Assembly (NCBI RefSeq): GCF_001273755.1 | Contig: NZ_LGYA01000011.1 | Span: forward strand, 20,570-84,569 | Reading direction: 5' to 3' | From: Peribacillus butanolivorans | Lineage (GTDB): Bacteria; Bacillota; Bacilli; Bacillales; DSM-1321 | DNA length: 64,000 nucleotides | In this document: piece by piece, positions 1-9,853 of the stretch | Numbering within the stretch: position 1 is the first letter of the stretch | Layout of the letters: the number at the start of each line of letters is the position of its first letter | The notes under the pieces: model-generated | Told to the model about the DNA's origin: nothing | What the model saw: only the letters and a program-made list of their open reading frames with translations | The model's database searches: none | Made by a program: the position numbers and the translations under genes

Positions 1-1806
1 ATCTTCTGCTTGTTTATATTCCACTTTTGCATCTTCATATACTTCCTTAATGGATGAACCAGGAATAATATCATGGAATTGATTTCGCAAAATAATCTTC
101 CAACCTTCATCAAGCTGTTGCTTAGGATATTTCGCCCATGAAGACATTAGAGAGTTCCACACAGACAACCATTCCGACTCCCTATAACTCAACTCGAGTT
201 TACGATTCATTCGTTTTGTATATGCTTGACTTGTATAGGTCCCCCTGTGGTATTCAAGGTACAATTCACCGTCCCAAGTGTGGACATACTCATTTGAATT
301 CTCAATATTTTCGTGTAACTTTTGGAAGTACTCTCCAGCTTTTGTCGTTTTTACTTTTGGCAGTCCTGGCATATTCTCAAATCTGCGACGAAGCTCTATC
401 ATCTCTCGATTGACTCCTCCACCTCCATCACCATACCCATAGGAAAGAAGTAAATCTTGGTTAACATCTTTATTCCGGTATGAATTCCATGTACCGTTTA
501 CAGTCTTTGCGGTAATCAGCCCATTATATGTATAAAACCATGAATCTTCCGAATTCCAAGGTTCAGGAGTGGTTACAAAATGAGTTAGGATTTCTGTCCC
601 ATCAATTCCACGCCATTTAAAAGTATCATTTGGCATACGATTGTACTGATTCCAACTTATTTTAGTGGTCATAAATGTATCGATTCCTGACTTTTTCAAA
701 ATTTGTGGAAGTGCCCAGCAATACCCAAATACATCTGGCAGCCATAGATACTTGCATTCTACCTCAAATTCCCTTTTAAAGAATTCCTTCCCGTACAAAA
801 TTTGTCTCACTAGTGATTCCCCGCTTGGAATATTACAATCTGCTTCTAACCACATTGCACCCTCAGTTTCCCAACGACCTTCTTTTACACGCTTTTTAAT
901 ATTTTCATAGATTTCTGGGTAGTCTTCTTTAATATATTCATATAGCTGTGGCTGTGTTTGGAGAAAATAATATTCAGGATATTGTTCCATTAATCTTAAA
1001 ACAGTAGAAAAAGATCGAGCAGCCTTTTCACGTGTATGTTTTAAACGCCATAGCCATGCAACATCAATATGTGTATGACCAACACAATGAATGGTCACAG
1101 GATGATGTTTTTCGATTTCGTTAAGACTTTTATTCAATTCCACACTAGCAATCTCACAACTACTAAAAAATGCTTCATTACCTGGTTTACTCCAATTTAT
1201 TTTCATAAAAGCTTGATTCAACGCTTTTATAATTGCATGTTTTTCTGGTCGGTCATCACCAAGTTCTTTAATTGTTTGCCACGCTGCTAGGGATGTATAA
1301 TATAAATCATCTACAGCCTCGTCTAACCAAGCCAATTGGGCCATATCGAGTGTATAAATTTGCTCCTTTGGCTCTCCACCACCTTCAAGTCCAGACCAAA
1401 GTCTGAAATCTAATTGAACAGTGTTTCCTATTTCGGTTGGTGGAAAAAATACTTCCTGATGGTTAGAATCAACACCTTGGTATGGATTTCCATTTAAGAA
1501 TAATAATGATTCAAATCCAGAATTATTTCCTCCGCCTGTACGTCCAAAGTCAAATAAACCAACTACTTTTCTATTTGCCCATTCCGTCGGAAGTTGAACA
1601 TCTGCATGTAGCCAAAGATACCGGTCTCGCCCCTTCCATTGGTCTCTTAGTTGTAAAGTCGATTCACCCTTTTCTATAGGAGGATATGTGCCTACTACAC
1701 CCTCATCCTCAATTGCACTAAACTGACCAATCTCAATTCCATCACGATAGCGGTACTGCGCCAATTCTTGTATTCTTGCTTCTAGCTTTCTTTCTACTAA
1801 AAACAT
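1..1806 (-). CDS. GH38 alpha-mannosidase, C-terminus cut by window edge
   Basis: An open frame runs from an ATG at 1806 off the left edge, giving 602 codons. Upstream is a GGGGGA ribosome binding site 5-6 nt from the ATG. The glycoside hydrolase 38 signature HTHIDVAWLW lies near residues 244-253 (zinc-binding His and Asp), and WLPDVFGYCW holds the predicted nucleophile Asp further on. The long N-terminal region before the catalytic domain is typical of the large bacterial and 2C1-like GH38 proteins of about 1000 residues, so roughly 40% is probably missing. No signal peptide is seen, so it should be cytoplasmic. It is the last visible gene of the mannosidase cluster, 20 nt after the YesL-like gene. 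Linkage specificity cannot be read from sequence. Confidence 0.9.
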   Translation of the reverse strand, partial: MFLVERKLEARIQELAQYRYRDGIEIGQFSAIEDEGVVGTYPPIEKGESTLQLRDQWKGRDRYLWLHADVQLPTEWANRKVVGLFDFGRTGGGNNSGFESLLFLNGNPYQGVDSNHQEVFFPPTEIGNTVQLDFRLWSGLEGGGEPKEQIYTLDMAQLAWLDEAVDDLYYTSLAAWQTIKELGDDRPEKHAIIKALNQAFMKINWSKPGNEAFFSSCEIASVELNKSLNEIEKHHPVTIHCVGHTHIDVAWLWRLKHTREKAARSFSTVLRLMEQYPEYYFLQTQPQLYEYIKEDYPEIYENIKKRVKEGRWETEGAMWLEADCNIPSGESLVRQILYGKEFFKREFEVECKYLWLPDVFGYCWALPQILKKSGIDTFMTTKISWNQYNRMPNDTFKWRGIDGTEILTHFVTTPEPWNSEDSWFYTYNGLITAKTVNGTWNSYRNKDVNQDLLLSYGYGDGGGGVNREMIELRRRFENMPGLPKVKTTKAGEYFQKLHENIENSNEYVHTWDGELYLEYHRGTYTSQAYTKRMNRKLELSYRESEWLSVWNSLMSSWAKYPKQQLDEGWKIILRNQFHDIIPGSSIKEVYEDAKVEYKQAED

Positions 1807-1826
1807 ATAAATCCCCCATTTTTATA

Positions 1827-2471
1827 TTAATTTATACTTTCCTCAATCTTCATATGTTCATTTACTTGTGATTGCTGTTGTTCTATAGTTTTAAACCTTT
1901 TTATACAAACATTCATAATCCAATATGCAGGTAGTACACCTGAAATAAATGGTATAAGTCCCGGCATATTCGTGATTAAATAGCCAATAAAAAACAAACC
2001 AATACAAATCATTAATGTGGAAAAAGGACTAATAAGTGAAATAATAAATGATTGTTTTATGTAATCCTTTAGTGAGTAATGATAATGTACATATAGAGGG
2101 AAAAAGTGAACTATAGCATTCAAATATAAAAGAATGATAAAGCTAATAAAGACATAAAGAATAACGGAAAACGTTCCTTCCATGCTTTCAGCAATTCTTA
2201 AATCGACATATAAAAAAAAGCCAATTACTGCATAAATCAGCCCAATACAATTTGAACGGACAAACTCTTTTTTAAAGGTTTCTTTAAATGTTTTCAATAA
2301 GGGAACATCTAGGTCCTTCATCTTCCACTTTCGTGTAACAGCAAATAAAGCAACAGTCGCCGGCATAATCCCAAAAACACCTAATCCAGCCACAATAAAT
2401 ACAAACCAAAGAATATTCGTCCATACTAACCTAACGATCCATTCACTTACTTCTTGTAACATTCTCCCCAT
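1827..2471 (-). CDS. YesL-family (DUF624) membrane protein
   Basis: This is a 214-residue hydrophobic protein with about five predicted membrane segments. The N-terminal stretch WIVRLVWTNILWF followed by GIMPATVALFAVTRKW is the hallmark of DUF624/YesL. Such genes commonly sit beside carbohydrate ABC transporters and glycoside hydrolases in Firmicutes; their biochemical role is not settled. I chose the ATG at 2471 because the AGGGG motif is then about 9 nt upstream. An in-frame ATG at 2480 would abut that motif directly. It lies between the GH38 and GH85 genes, which suggests a role in uptake or sensing of the released glycans, but that is inference. Confidence 0.8.
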   Translation of the reverse strand: MGRMLQEVSEWIVRLVWTNILWFVFIVAGLGVFGIMPATVALFAVTRKWKMKDLDVPLLKTFKETFKKEFVRSNCIGLIYAVIGFFLYVDLRIAESMEGTFSVILYVFISFIILLYLNAIVHFFPLYVHYHYSLKDYIKQSFIISLISPFSTLMICIGLFFIGYLITNMPGLIPFISGVLPAYWIMNVCIKRFKTIEQQQSQVNEHMKIEESIN

Positions 2472-2538
2472 GTTTTTCATCCCCTACCAATATGATAAAA
2501 GGAAAGGGGGAAAAACCCCTTTCCGATTATCATATTAC

Positions 2539-5199
2539 TTAATATCCATATGCTTCGACTTCAAATATTCTAATTGCTTGATCTCCACCTTGTGTTGGTT
2601 GTTGGACAGAAAAGCGAATATATCGAGCTTCTGTCGTTGTAATGGCATGTTCTGAGATAGCATCTGTATTATTTGTGACAGTTACTGCGTTCGTCCAATT
2701 TTCACCGTCAAGACTTACCTCGATCGTGAATGCCCTCGTATTAAAGGCTGCTGGCTCTCCACCTGCTTCAGCATGTTTGACAACAAACTTTGATAGATGA
2801 AACGCCTCACCGAAATCGACTTCTAACCAATGATTTGCACCAATTGCACACCATTTACTATTATTCGTCACGATTCCATCAATCGCGTACTTTGGTCCTT
2901 CAGAAGGGGCGCATTGTCCACTAGCAGTTGCAGTTTTGTTCAGTGCAACGTTAGTAATGTTTTTTGCATCCTTTGAAATTGTAATAAAGCCTTCTTTTGT
3001 AAGGACATCCTCACCTTCGCTATTTTTAGCAATTAGGGTAACTGAGTACACTCCTTCTTCTTCATACCTTACAACTGGATTATTCTCAGTACTTACTAAA
3101 GGTGTACCACCTTCAATCTGCCATTCAACTTCTTCTGTCGCTTCAGATGAATTGTTAAAAAACTGGATTTCTTCACCTGGTGCTGCGACTGTTTGACTTA
3201 CGCTAAAGTCTGCCTTTGGTTGCGGGTATGCAGGCCATTTAAACATTACCTTCGCAGCTTTACCTCGAACAAAATCAGTAGTTACAGCTACTATTTCTAG
3301 GGTAGTTGCTGTTTCCTTACCACTTCTTCGTAAATTTGAAATGTAGTATGCATCGTTTGGAACTGCTCCGATAAATTCTTTTTTACCTTTAGGAAGTTCG
3401 CGATAAATTTCATAATGCTGAATATCACCTTCCACTGACTCCCATGATAAATCTAAATCAGCATATAGTCCCTTCGAGAAAGTTGGATTTTTCACCTTGG
3501 CTTTCGTTGGTATCGCTGGGACCTCTTTATCGTTATGTTTATTTGTAACTTTAATTTCTCCGATGTTGATTTGATAATCTTTTATTGCTTCATCACTCTC
3601 GAAGAATAGAGAAATAGTTGCAATTTTTTTCCCCTTATATTTGTTTAATTTAAATGTTTCTTCCATCCATTGATCTCGACTCTTTTTCTTCACATCAAAA
3701 AACACAAAATCATCAGGGTGGTCCACAAAGCTTACACCAAGTTTCATGTTAGGCTTTTTCACATCAGTTTTGTAAGTTACAGAGATCTCAGTATCCTTTT
3801 CAACTGGTAGATTCGTTTTATAAAGCTTCACATGTGTCGCATTTTTTTTCGTTAGGGTACCAGAAACCTTCAAAGAGCTACCACCGTAAAATGCTGTATC
3901 CCAATCGAAATCAACATTTAGAGGCTCCCCTTTGCTATCCTTTAACCAGCGCCATGTTGGTAAAATATCTTGTAAACTACGGTTATTCCATTCTTTTATA
4001 CTTTGTGTAGAACCACCTACTGCAAAGAATTCCCCACTACCTGTATTAAAATGTGTTACAAATGGAAGCTCTTGAATTACCGTTTTTGCAGTAAAGTAGT
4101 GAGCCATCCCTTTCCAGTTTCCATTTTCACCAGTCTTGCGAGGATCCCCAGCTTTTCCAGTCCAGAATTCTTGTTCTTTCTGATAGAACGCTTCCATTGT
4201 TTCAGATGTTTTAAAAGCCCAGTCTGGACGGTAAATCCCTAAGGAAGTCAAAGGTTTTTGTCCTTCTGGGAAAATGCCATTCCAAGGAATGTTTGTCTTA
4301 GTTCCATTTGCTTCTACATCAATGCCAGTATATAGGTCATATGGACTTCTACCAATTTCCAATGCCTTATCATGAGAGGATTGTTGATTCGTCCACCAGA
4401 AATTTAAAAACATACTGTCGGAAATTCTGTCATTACCATCTTGTAAGAACATTTTATTACGATCTGTTAAGTGATTTTGCCAGTTAATTGATCCGTTTTC
4501 TACCATTGAGTCATACCACATAATGTGCATGTCTTCTTGCTTATTGTCTTGTAGATATTTTAAAAACTTTTTCGTTTTTTGTGCAGTTTCATTATTTCCA
4601 CCTGCTGTTTCTTGGTTGATAAACCAGCCGTCAAATCCGTAATATTTAGCAACCTCTAAAAGTTTGTCAGCAGCAGGAAATGACCCATCCTCACGCTGTG
4701 TAAGCATTTGGTCTACCCATTTCGCTTGTCCTCCGTACGTTATTGGAGGAAAGAAAATAGTACCTAAGATTGGAACGCCATTTTTATGAGAAGCATCAAT
4801 CACATCAGCGCTTGGAGGAGTAATAATTCCTTCTCCAGCAGAACCCGCCCAATACACCATTAAATCAACGTACTGCCAGTAGCTAAATGTATTTGCAAAA
4901 AATTTATTTCCGCCTTGAGATGGAACCCCGCTTGTGTTGGGATTTAATGCCGATAATGCAACCAATTTAGCTTCTGACTGAGATGTTTCATTCACATTGA
5001 AAACAACTTCTCTATCAGCTAATGGAACAGTACTTTTGTTATATACAGCATCAGAATCATTTTCTGGACTCCACTTTAATAATGTTTCAGGATACCAATA
5101 AGATGATTCCGGCTGTTTTGCAAAACCCGTAATCGGAAGTACACAAACTAAAAGCAAACCTAAGAACGCAGTGACAAGACCATATCTTATTTTCAACAA
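2539..5199 (-). CDS. Secreted GH85 endo-beta-N-acetylglucosaminidase
   Basis: The 886-residue protein has a signal peptide (hydrophobic core about residues 8-25, probable cleavage after GFA near residue 27). The GH85 catalytic domain spans roughly residues 35-440. GWFINQE at 191-197 carries the family's catalytic Asn195 and Glu197, which cleave the chitobiose core of N-glycans by a substrate-assisted mechanism. Then follow a beta-sandwich (about 440-555), an FN3-like domain (about 560-650), a PKD-like domain (about 655-740, ADFSVSQTVAAPGEEIQF) and a C-terminal F5/8 type C (CBM32-like) domain from about 750 to the end. There is no LPXTG anchor. It should act outside the cell and release high-mannose glycans from glycoproteins for the mannosidases encoded alongside. 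Confidence 0.92.
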   Translation of the reverse strand: MLKIRYGLVTAFLGLLLVCVLPITGFAKQPESSYWYPETLLKWSPENDSDAVYNKSTVPLADREVVFNVNETSQSEAKLVALSALNPNTSGVPSQGGNKFFANTFSYWQYVDLMVYWAGSAGEGIITPPSADVIDASHKNGVPILGTIFFPPITYGGQAKWVDQMLTQREDGSFPAADKLLEVAKYYGFDGWFINQETAGGNNETAQKTKKFLKYLQDNKQEDMHIMWYDSMVENGSINWQNHLTDRNKMFLQDGNDRISDSMFLNFWWTNQQSSHDKALEIGRSPYDLYTGIDVEANGTKTNIPWNGIFPEGQKPLTSLGIYRPDWAFKTSETMEAFYQKEQEFWTGKAGDPRKTGENGNWKGMAHYFTAKTVIQELPFVTHFNTGSGEFFAVGGSTQSIKEWNNRSLQDILPTWRWLKDSKGEPLNVDFDWDTAFYGGSSLKVSGTLTKKNATHVKLYKTNLPVEKDTEISVTYKTDVKKPNMKLGVSFVDHPDDFVFFDVKKKSRDQWMEETFKLNKYKGKKIATISLFFESDEAIKDYQINIGEIKVTNKHNDKEVPAIPTKAKVKNPTFSKGLYADLDLSWESVEGDIQHYEIYRELPKGKKEFIGAVPNDAYYISNLRRSGKETATTLEIVAVTTDFVRGKAAKVMFKWPAYPQPKADFSVSQTVAAPGEEIQFFNNSSEATEEVEWQIEGGTPLVSTENNPVVRYEEEGVYSVTLIAKNSEGEDVLTKEGFITISKDAKNITNVALNKTATASGQCAPSEGPKYAIDGIVTNNSKWCAIGANHWLEVDFGEAFHLSKFVVKHAEAGGEPAAFNTRAFTIEVSLDGENWTNAVTVTNNTDAISEHAITTTEARYIRFSVQQPTQGGDQAIRIFEVEAYGY

Positions 5200-5271
5200 A
5201 TTCCCACCCCTGTTAGTAAGATTATTTTATCCATCCTCTGTAACAACCAAGATGCGGTACTGTGTCTTAAC

Positions 5272-6600
5272 TTAGATATTGTTTTCTTGTAGCTTTTTAT
5301 AAAGCGGACTACCTTTAACTGCAAAACCACATAAACTTAATACAAATTCACTAAACATCGAATTCGCCCATGAGAACCACTCTCTCGTAAATTCTTCTGG
5401 TTGGTCTGCATTAAAGCCCTCATGCATAAATCCAGTTCCGCCATCCGATTGCTTCATCTCTTCCAAAATTCTCTTCTTATCAGAAGCATCTGTAGATGTC
5501 ATCCCCTCAATTGCTAATGCAATATGCCATATATAATGATCGGGTGTATGAAGACTCCCAATTCCATTGGCCACTTTTCCTTCATAAAAGTAAGGATTAT
5601 CTCTACTTAATAAAAAGCGGCGAGTATTCTGATAGGTTTTATCATCAAATTGGCACCAGCCCAGATAAGGAGCTGCTAGTAAACTAGGGATGTTCGCATC
5701 ATCCATAAGATGATATCTTCCCATTCCATCCGTTTCATAGACATATAAATCTCCATAAATCGGATGTTCTAACACTGCATATTCTTCTATTCCTGCTTTT
5801 ATCTCAGAAGCTAGTTGCTCACATTGCTTTGCAAGGCTTTCATCCTTTAAAACTTCTCTACAGATCTCTGATGCATAACCTAGCACTACTACCGCAAACA
5901 TATTTGCAGGTACTAAATAACCATATAAACAAGCATCATCACTTGGTCTAAATCCACTCCAAGTCATTCCCGTTCTCACAGTTTTAGATCCTTTCCCATC
6001 CCTGTTCAGAGTATCTGATTGTCTTACATCCATTCTTTCAAAGCTATATGGTGATTCATCCTCATGATTTTGTTCCACTTTCCAGACATGCAGAATCTTG
6101 TTCAATGCTTTTACAAATGTGTCATCAAAGTAGGCCGTTCTTCCAGTTGATTTCCACAATAGGTAAGAAAGCTGAATTGGATAGCAAAGTGAGTCAATTT
6201 CATATTTACGTTCCCATGTCATTGGGGACATATCAGTTTTATCATCTTGATGGCCTTTTCCATTAGCGGTTTCATTGAATGCATTTGCATATGGGTCATG
6301 AACGATATAGTTCATTTGACGACGAACAACACCTTCAATTAATTTCGCCATTTCTTCGTCCTTTTCAGCAGCAAGTAAATATGGACGTACTTGGGCAGCT
6401 GAATCTCTTAACCACATAGCTGGTATATCACCTGTAATGACAAATGTTGTTCCATCTTCTTGTGGCTTTAGTGTTGTTTCATACGTATTAACAAAACATT
6501 GTTCAAACATCTCATGAAGCTTTTTATCTTCAGGGAAATTCTTCTTCACCTTTTCTATTAAATAAGATAGTGATTGTGGGATTGTTTTCTCAGTGTTCAT
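5272..6600 (-). CDS. GH125 exo-alpha-1,6-mannosidase
   Basis: The 442-residue protein belongs to glycoside hydrolase family 125 (formerly DUF1237), metal-independent inverting exo-alpha-1,6-mannosidases. The diagnostic MWLRDSAAQVRPYL lies near residues 62-75, with further family motifs TDMSPMTWERKYEIDSLCYP and GMTWSGFRPSDDACLYGYLV. The ATG at 6600 has AAGGAG 8 nt upstream, inside the end of the preceding GH38 gene. A TTG 24 nt further upstream is in frame but has no comparable site. No signal peptide is visible, so it is cytoplasmic. The gene starts 5 nt after the GH38 stop, so the two are probably translationally coupled. It would remove the alpha-1,6 mannose that GH38 enzymes handle poorly. 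Confidence 0.92.
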   Translation of the reverse strand: MNTEKTIPQSLSYLIEKVKKNFPEDKKLHEMFEQCFVNTYETTLKPQEDGTTFVITGDIPAMWLRDSAAQVRPYLLAAEKDEEMAKLIEGVVRRQMNYIVHDPYANAFNETANGKGHQDDKTDMSPMTWERKYEIDSLCYPIQLSYLLWKSTGRTAYFDDTFVKALNKILHVWKVEQNHEDESPYSFERMDVRQSDTLNRDGKGSKTVRTGMTWSGFRPSDDACLYGYLVPANMFAVVVLGYASEICREVLKDESLAKQCEQLASEIKAGIEEYAVLEHPIYGDLYVYETDGMGRYHLMDDANIPSLLAAPYLGWCQFDDKTYQNTRRFLLSRDNPYFYEGKVANGIGSLHTPDHYIWHIALAIEGMTSTDASDKKRILEEMKQSDGGTGFMHEGFNADQPEEFTREWFSWANSMFSEFVLSLCGFAVKGSPLYKKLQENNI

Positions 6601-6605
6601 TACCT

Positions 6606-9323
6606 TCACTCCTTCACTTGCCAACCAAGGCTAATAATTTCAAACGGTTTTACTTTTTCTTGAATTTGCGTATTTTCAAACGGCTCTTTCACATTCTCAA
6701 CGATAGTACTCTTATAACTATTTGTACCTTGCATTGGTTGAGCAATTACCATTGTTTCTTTTTCAGATGTGTTAAACCATCGAGCAATTACATCATCTCT
6801 TTCCTCCGCTAGCTTGATAGAAGAGATTGCTAATGATTTACCTTCCCAAGTAAAAAATGTCTTTTCGGTTGGAAGTAACCCTTCATGTACATCTGTTTGT
6901 ACAGCAATCACAGGCACTTGGAAGTCATACGCCTCTTTGAATACTTCTGACTCAACCACTGTACCTTTGTGAGGGATAACCATCCATTCTGCTTGGTACG
7001 TTCCAATACATTGAGCCTCTGGTGTTGAAAATAGACCCCAATCCCCTAACTCAGAAGTTGAACGGAGAATCGTAACGGCTATTGTTTGTTGTTCCTCAAG
7101 GATTTCATACTCATGTAATCCTTTATTCGCAATTGTCATCCCATGCTTTCCATCTGTTACACTTACAAAAACCTGTTGGTGATGATCGAAACTAGGATTG
7201 TCCCACTCTCTTTCAGGTATATTAGGACGTTTTGCCACTTCAAAAATACTGTCTGCATAGTGTTCATTCGTACTTAGATTAGTTGGAAAAAGAACACGTA
7301 GACGATGATCCTTTGCTTGGTTTTCAATTGTAACCTTAACAGAAGGCCCCTTCGCTTTTTGATCTAACTGAATATGAGTAGTTAAACGAATTGTTACATT
7401 TTCAGAAGATCGACCTGATAGCCGGTCCTTATGCCAAACTAATAGTTCCTTTTCTCGTTGAAACTGTTCACCAGCCTCTTTTGGAATCTCCCACTCATGA
7501 ACAAGTTCTATAACGGAACGTAATGAATGGTCTTCAACTACTCTTATCTCCGCTTTCAAATCTTTCGTTGTAAGTGGAACTTCACCATTTGGCTTCTTAA
7601 ACATATATTCGTTACCAATGTCCCCGCTATTTTCATAAATTCCTAGATTTTCGAATACTTTCCCAGTCTGTTTGTCAGTCAATGTATACGAACCATTTTC
7701 ATGAACAAACAAATGAACAAATTCATTCTCCAATTCACGAGCACATTGATTAATCGATGGCTGTTCATTCAACTTCGTTTCCTTGGCCGGTTTGATATAA
7801 AATGTTTTATATCCATAGCCCGGAAGAGATTGAGCTAGGAATGTTAATTTGATAATTCTTGCATAATAGGGACGTCGGAAACCATCTCCTGGTAACTCAT
7901 ATCCAAAACGGGTACCAAGGTCCTTTGTTTTACAAACATGTACCTTACCACTTTTATCAACCAAATTAATATCAGGTAAATCCTTCGAACCAAGGAAATC
8001 TGGAATCTCTGAAAAAGGCATATCTGAAAAATAGACTTTTTCTAGCTCAACTTCCTTTTCGATAACCACATCTCGTGAATTTCCTGATGTGTTAAAAACA
8101 ACAACTGGAATCATATCCTCATCAACAACACTTTGTTTCGTTGAAATATGAGATACAACTTCATTGGCCTTCTCCTCGATAATAGTTGATGTAGTCTGCT
8201 GAACCTTCTCAAAACGAGTTACCATTTCTCGATGTACTTCATCTACACTACAACCGCAAATACTGTCATGTGGATGGTTTTCCATCAAAGTTTTCCATGC
8301 ATATCGTAAATAATCACGTGGATATTCATGACCAAGAAAATATGAAAAAACGGATAGTGGTTCAGCCACTTTTTCTAAAAGTGTTTGACACTTTTGATTC
8401 ATCTGCTTTAAATAGATGCGGGCAGATGCTGTATTTACAAGAGTTGACCACCCATCTGTACGTTGATTTCGCAGTTCACCGGTAATAGTCTGGAGTTGTT
8501 CTGGTAATGATTCCTGAAGTACTTCCATATAATCATCAAAATTAGAGTGTACAAACGTGATATCTGGAAAAAGTTCTTCAGCCACCTTGATTGCTTCTCC
8601 TATATCCACTTGAATTGGCTGATGATCACAACCATTCATGAAAAGAAGATTTGGTGTTGAAGAATATTTCTTAGCATCAGCTAGTTTTGTTTCCCAATAC
8701 TTTTTCGCACTCTCTCTATCAACTGGTACTTCATTGCCGTTTGAATACCAATTCGCAAACAAAACACCAAGCACCGCCGAGCCATCTGGCGACTTCCACT
8801 TAAGTTCTGAATATGGCGATTCAAATGTTTTCGCATCGCTCACCATATTATTAAATCCGGTTGGTTTCACACCTCTCCCAAACGCAGCAGTTTTAATATT
8901 AGCTTGCTGAAGCAATTGAGGTGCTTGCCCGTAAATGCCAAATGTATCTGGGAAGTACCCTACCTTTGACACAACACCGTATTCCTTTGCAGCTTGTAAC
9001 CCATACAACATATTTCTGACATTCGCTTCCGAGCTTGTTAAAAATGCGTCCTGTAACACATACCAAGGACCGATATGAAGCTTTTTTTCTTGTACTAGCT
9101 TCTTAATCAATTCTTTTTTATCAGGACGAATTTGGAAATAATCTTCTAAAATAATCATTTGTCCATCCAAGTGAAAGCTCTGAAAATCTTCCCCCTTTTC
9201 AAACAAATCGATAAGTGTATCCATCAACTTCACTAAATAGTACCGATGCTTTTCAAAAGGCATATACCATTCCCGATCCCAGTGGGAGTGGGAAATAATA
9301 TGCGCAGTAGTCTTAAATTCCAT
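6606..9323 (-). CDS. GH38 alpha-mannosidase (MngB-like)
   Basis: The 905-residue GH38 enzyme opens with HIISHSHWDREWY (residues 8-20), which carries zinc ligands His and Asp. VGYFPDTFGIYGQAPQ contains the nucleophile Asp126. NHPHDSICGCSVDEVHREM is the third conserved block with the last zinc His. The arrangement resembles E. coli MngB/YbgG more than the long GH38 protein at the left edge, so the two are not recent duplicates. Start at ATG 9323 with AGGAGGG 6 nt upstream. No signal peptide is seen, so it is cytoplasmic. It is the first intact gene of the cluster, right after the ROK remnant. Likely substrate is alpha-mannosides from imported N-glycans; 2-O-mannosylglycerate cannot be excluded. 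Confidence 0.9.
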   Translation of the reverse strand: MEFKTTAHIISHSHWDREWYMPFEKHRYYLVKLMDTLIDLFEKGEDFQSFHLDGQMIILEDYFQIRPDKKELIKKLVQEKKLHIGPWYVLQDAFLTSSEANVRNMLYGLQAAKEYGVVSKVGYFPDTFGIYGQAPQLLQQANIKTAAFGRGVKPTGFNNMVSDAKTFESPYSELKWKSPDGSAVLGVLFANWYSNGNEVPVDRESAKKYWETKLADAKKYSSTPNLLFMNGCDHQPIQVDIGEAIKVAEELFPDITFVHSNFDDYMEVLQESLPEQLQTITGELRNQRTDGWSTLVNTASARIYLKQMNQKCQTLLEKVAEPLSVFSYFLGHEYPRDYLRYAWKTLMENHPHDSICGCSVDEVHREMVTRFEKVQQTTSTIIEEKANEVVSHISTKQSVVDEDMIPVVVFNTSGNSRDVVIEKEVELEKVYFSDMPFSEIPDFLGSKDLPDINLVDKSGKVHVCKTKDLGTRFGYELPGDGFRRPYYARIIKLTFLAQSLPGYGYKTFYIKPAKETKLNEQPSINQCARELENEFVHLFVHENGSYTLTDKQTGKVFENLGIYENSGDIGNEYMFKKPNGEVPLTTKDLKAEIRVVEDHSLRSVIELVHEWEIPKEAGEQFQREKELLVWHKDRLSGRSSENVTIRLTTHIQLDQKAKGPSVKVTIENQAKDHRLRVLFPTNLSTNEHYADSIFEVAKRPNIPEREWDNPSFDHHQQVFVSVTDGKHGMTIANKGLHEYEILEEQQTIAVTILRSTSELGDWGLFSTPEAQCIGTYQAEWMVIPHKGTVVESEVFKEAYDFQVPVIAVQTDVHEGLLPTEKTFFTWEGKSLAISSIKLAEERDDVIARWFNTSEKETMVIAQPMQGTNSYKSTIVENVKEPFENTQIQEKVKPFEIISLGWQVKE

Positions 9324-9342
9324 TTTGTTTCCCTCCTATATC

Positions 9343-9853
9343 TCAATCCTTCGACAGGATAGCAACCGCAGCATCCTTTACTCCCGTCAATGTACCAAGA
9401 CGCTTTTTATAACTTCAGTAATTAGCTATCTTGGTGTAAAAGGTGATTGGTTATTTACTACTAGCCATTAATAAAATGCTGGCTGTTCGATGATGGCACC
9501 ACCACCTAATACGAACAGCTAAGGATTTAATACTTGAACTGCTAGATCGGTATTAGGAAAGCGCTATCAATATTTTGCACTATAGGATAACCATGCCACG
9601 ATTTAAATTGTGTGGATTTAGTACCTTCACTTGTTTCAAATCTAGCTGACCCGGAGCACCTATACCGATTCCTGTAATGGTTAGGAATTGTTGCATTGAA
9701 TTCTTTTACACACGATACACTCAAGTTGGTAGCGTATAACCTGGTATTTTACTTAGGTCGGAAATTCATGTGCTGTTAGGACGTCTCCATCCTCTTGTAC
9801 AAAGTCAATCGCTATATTCGTTCCTCCAATATCATGCCTATAGCAGTTTTCAT
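9343..9853 (-). pseudogene. Decayed ROK-family sugar kinase
   Basis: Reading the minus strand in shifting frames recovers most ROK landmarks in order. MKTAIG begins at ATG 9853. After a one-base loss comes DIGGTNIAIDFVQEDGDV (ATP phosphate site). Then come SKIPGYTLPT, GIGIGAPGQLD, NPHNL, YPIVQNIDSAFLIPI and, after an apparent internal deletion, FVLGGGAIIEQPA. The C-terminal KRLGTLTGVKDAAVAILSKD ends in TGA at 9343. Several in-frame stops and at least two frameshifts separate the pieces. The remnant is about 510 bp against about 900 bp for an intact gene. It ends 19 nt before the GH38 start, so it was probably the first gene of the mannosidase operon, phosphorylating released hexose. Confidence 0.85.

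Noticed and set aside
138..910. Plus-strand open frames at the left end
   Set aside because: They are antisense to the GH38 gene, whose conserved motifs fix the minus-strand frame.
9542..9724. Small open frame of 60 codons upstream of the mannosidases
   Set aside because: It is part of the decayed ROK kinase; only its segment YPIVQNIDSAFLIPI matches that family, in line with a frameshifted relic.
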